From positions 1 to 6,907 of the forward strand of contig JAEWRS010000221.1 of NCBI GenBank assembly GCA_023398855.1: 6,907 bases of DNA, given 5' to 3'. The position numbers and the translations under genes were made by a program. Below, in pieces: positions 6,699-6,907 of the stretch (position 1 is its first letter; each line of letters opens with the position of its first letter). The notes below the pieces were generated by a model that was not told where the DNA came from, made no database searches, and saw nothing but the letters and a program-made list of their open reading frames with translations. This DNA is from Bacillota bacterium (GTDB taxonomy: Bacteria; Bacillota; Clostridia; Lachnospirales; Lachnospiraceae).

Positions 6699-6869
6699 CT
6701 TTAATTCCTTTCTGATCCTGGGCTCGATCCCTCTGCGCTCCATTTCCTTCATGATGCTTTCAAATTCTCCAGGGGGCGCAGAAGGGGGAACGATTTCCCT
6801 GCTGGCAGCCTCTAACCGGTCATATTCTTTTTCCAGCCTTTTATCACATTTCTTGTTCCAGTGTCTCAA
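6687..6869 (-). CDS. Small charged protein of unknown function (TTG start)
   Basis: This encodes 60 residues and begins at TTG (6869-6867) with a near-perfect GGGAGGTGA ribosome binding site (6882-6874), whose GGAGG core lies 7 bases upstream of the TTG. The N-terminal half is Lys/Arg/Glu-rich and probably helical (CDKRLEKEYDRLEAA). A VPPSAPPGEF segment breaks it, and a second charged helix follows (ESIMKEMERRG), then RKELKKKK. There are no membrane segments and no signal peptide. I do not recognise the family. The frame stays open upstream to the window edge, so a longer protein cannot be excluded, but the ribosome binding site favours this start. Stop codons TGA and TAG in another frame (6876-6871) overlap the site, so an upstream - strand gene could end here and be translationally coupled. 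The last Lys codons and the TAG stop lie inside the convergent terminator. A soluble partner or regulator of an upstream gene is possible but unproven. Confidence 0.65.
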   Translation of the reverse strand: MRHWNKKCDKRLEKEYDRLEAASREIVPPSAPPGEFESIMKEMERRGIEPRIRKELKKKK

Positions 6870-6873
6870 ACTA

Positions 6874-6882
6874 TCACCTCCC
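6874..6882 (-). promoter_or_regulatory. Ribosome binding site that supports the TTG start
   Basis: The - strand reads GGGAGGTGA, complementary to the 16S rRNA 3' end over at least eight bases, and its GGAGG core is 7 bases before the TTG at 6869. No ATG or GTG in this frame lies within the part of the upstream sequence that is visible. Confidence 0.75.
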
Positions 6883-6907
6883 AGAAAATTATATAACAGT
6901 TGTAAAG

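Noticed and set aside
6888..6893. TATAAT on the - strand before the small gene
   Set aside because: Transcription would start at about 6881, inside the ribosome binding site, and the -35 position is outside the window.

Overview
The window looks like chromosomal DNA from a Gram-positive, Clostridium-related Firmicute, most likely of the Lachnospiraceae (Enterocloster, Hungatella or Lachnoclostridium type). The evidence is strong AGGAGG-type ribosome binding sites, clostridial choline-binding-like cell-wall repeats (GWKxINGKWYYL), Shr/HID (DUF1533)-like surface modules, a CspA/B/C-like S8 subtilase and a Hol44-type small holin. The family-level assignment is an inference from these gene types; no rRNA or other taxonomic marker is present.

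Layout. (1) Positions 1-3914, + strand: the 3' part of a very large surface protein whose start lies left of the window. It has cell-wall-binding repeats, a Ser/Gly linker, a tandem Pro-Gly-Asn-Glu repeat, a long beta-rich body with four ~180-residue repeat units, and an acidic Glu-rich tail. A GC-rich terminator follows. (2) Positions 3915-4440: an AT-rich gap with that terminator, an imperfect hairpin and a candidate promoter. (3) Positions 4441-6114, + strand: a complete 557-residue subtilase-fold protein of the Csp-like family. It keeps the catalytic Asp, His and oxyanion Asn but has Gly in place of the catalytic Ser, so it is probably a pseudoprotease. It has its own terminator. (4) Positions 6170-6598, + strand: a candidate promoter with a 13-bp dyad at its start point, then a 97-residue three-helix holin-like protein. 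(5) Positions 6599-6907: a perfect 16-bp hairpin, a strong terminator that works for both strands, and a convergent small gene on the - strand (TTG start) whose last lysine codons are the T-tract of that terminator.

The three + strand genes are each separated by terminators and look like single-gene transcription units, not one operon. No shared pathway can be shown. The most notable points are the Ser-to-Gly change in an otherwise intact subtilase, a holin gene with no visible phage neighbours, and the convergent gene end built into a terminator.
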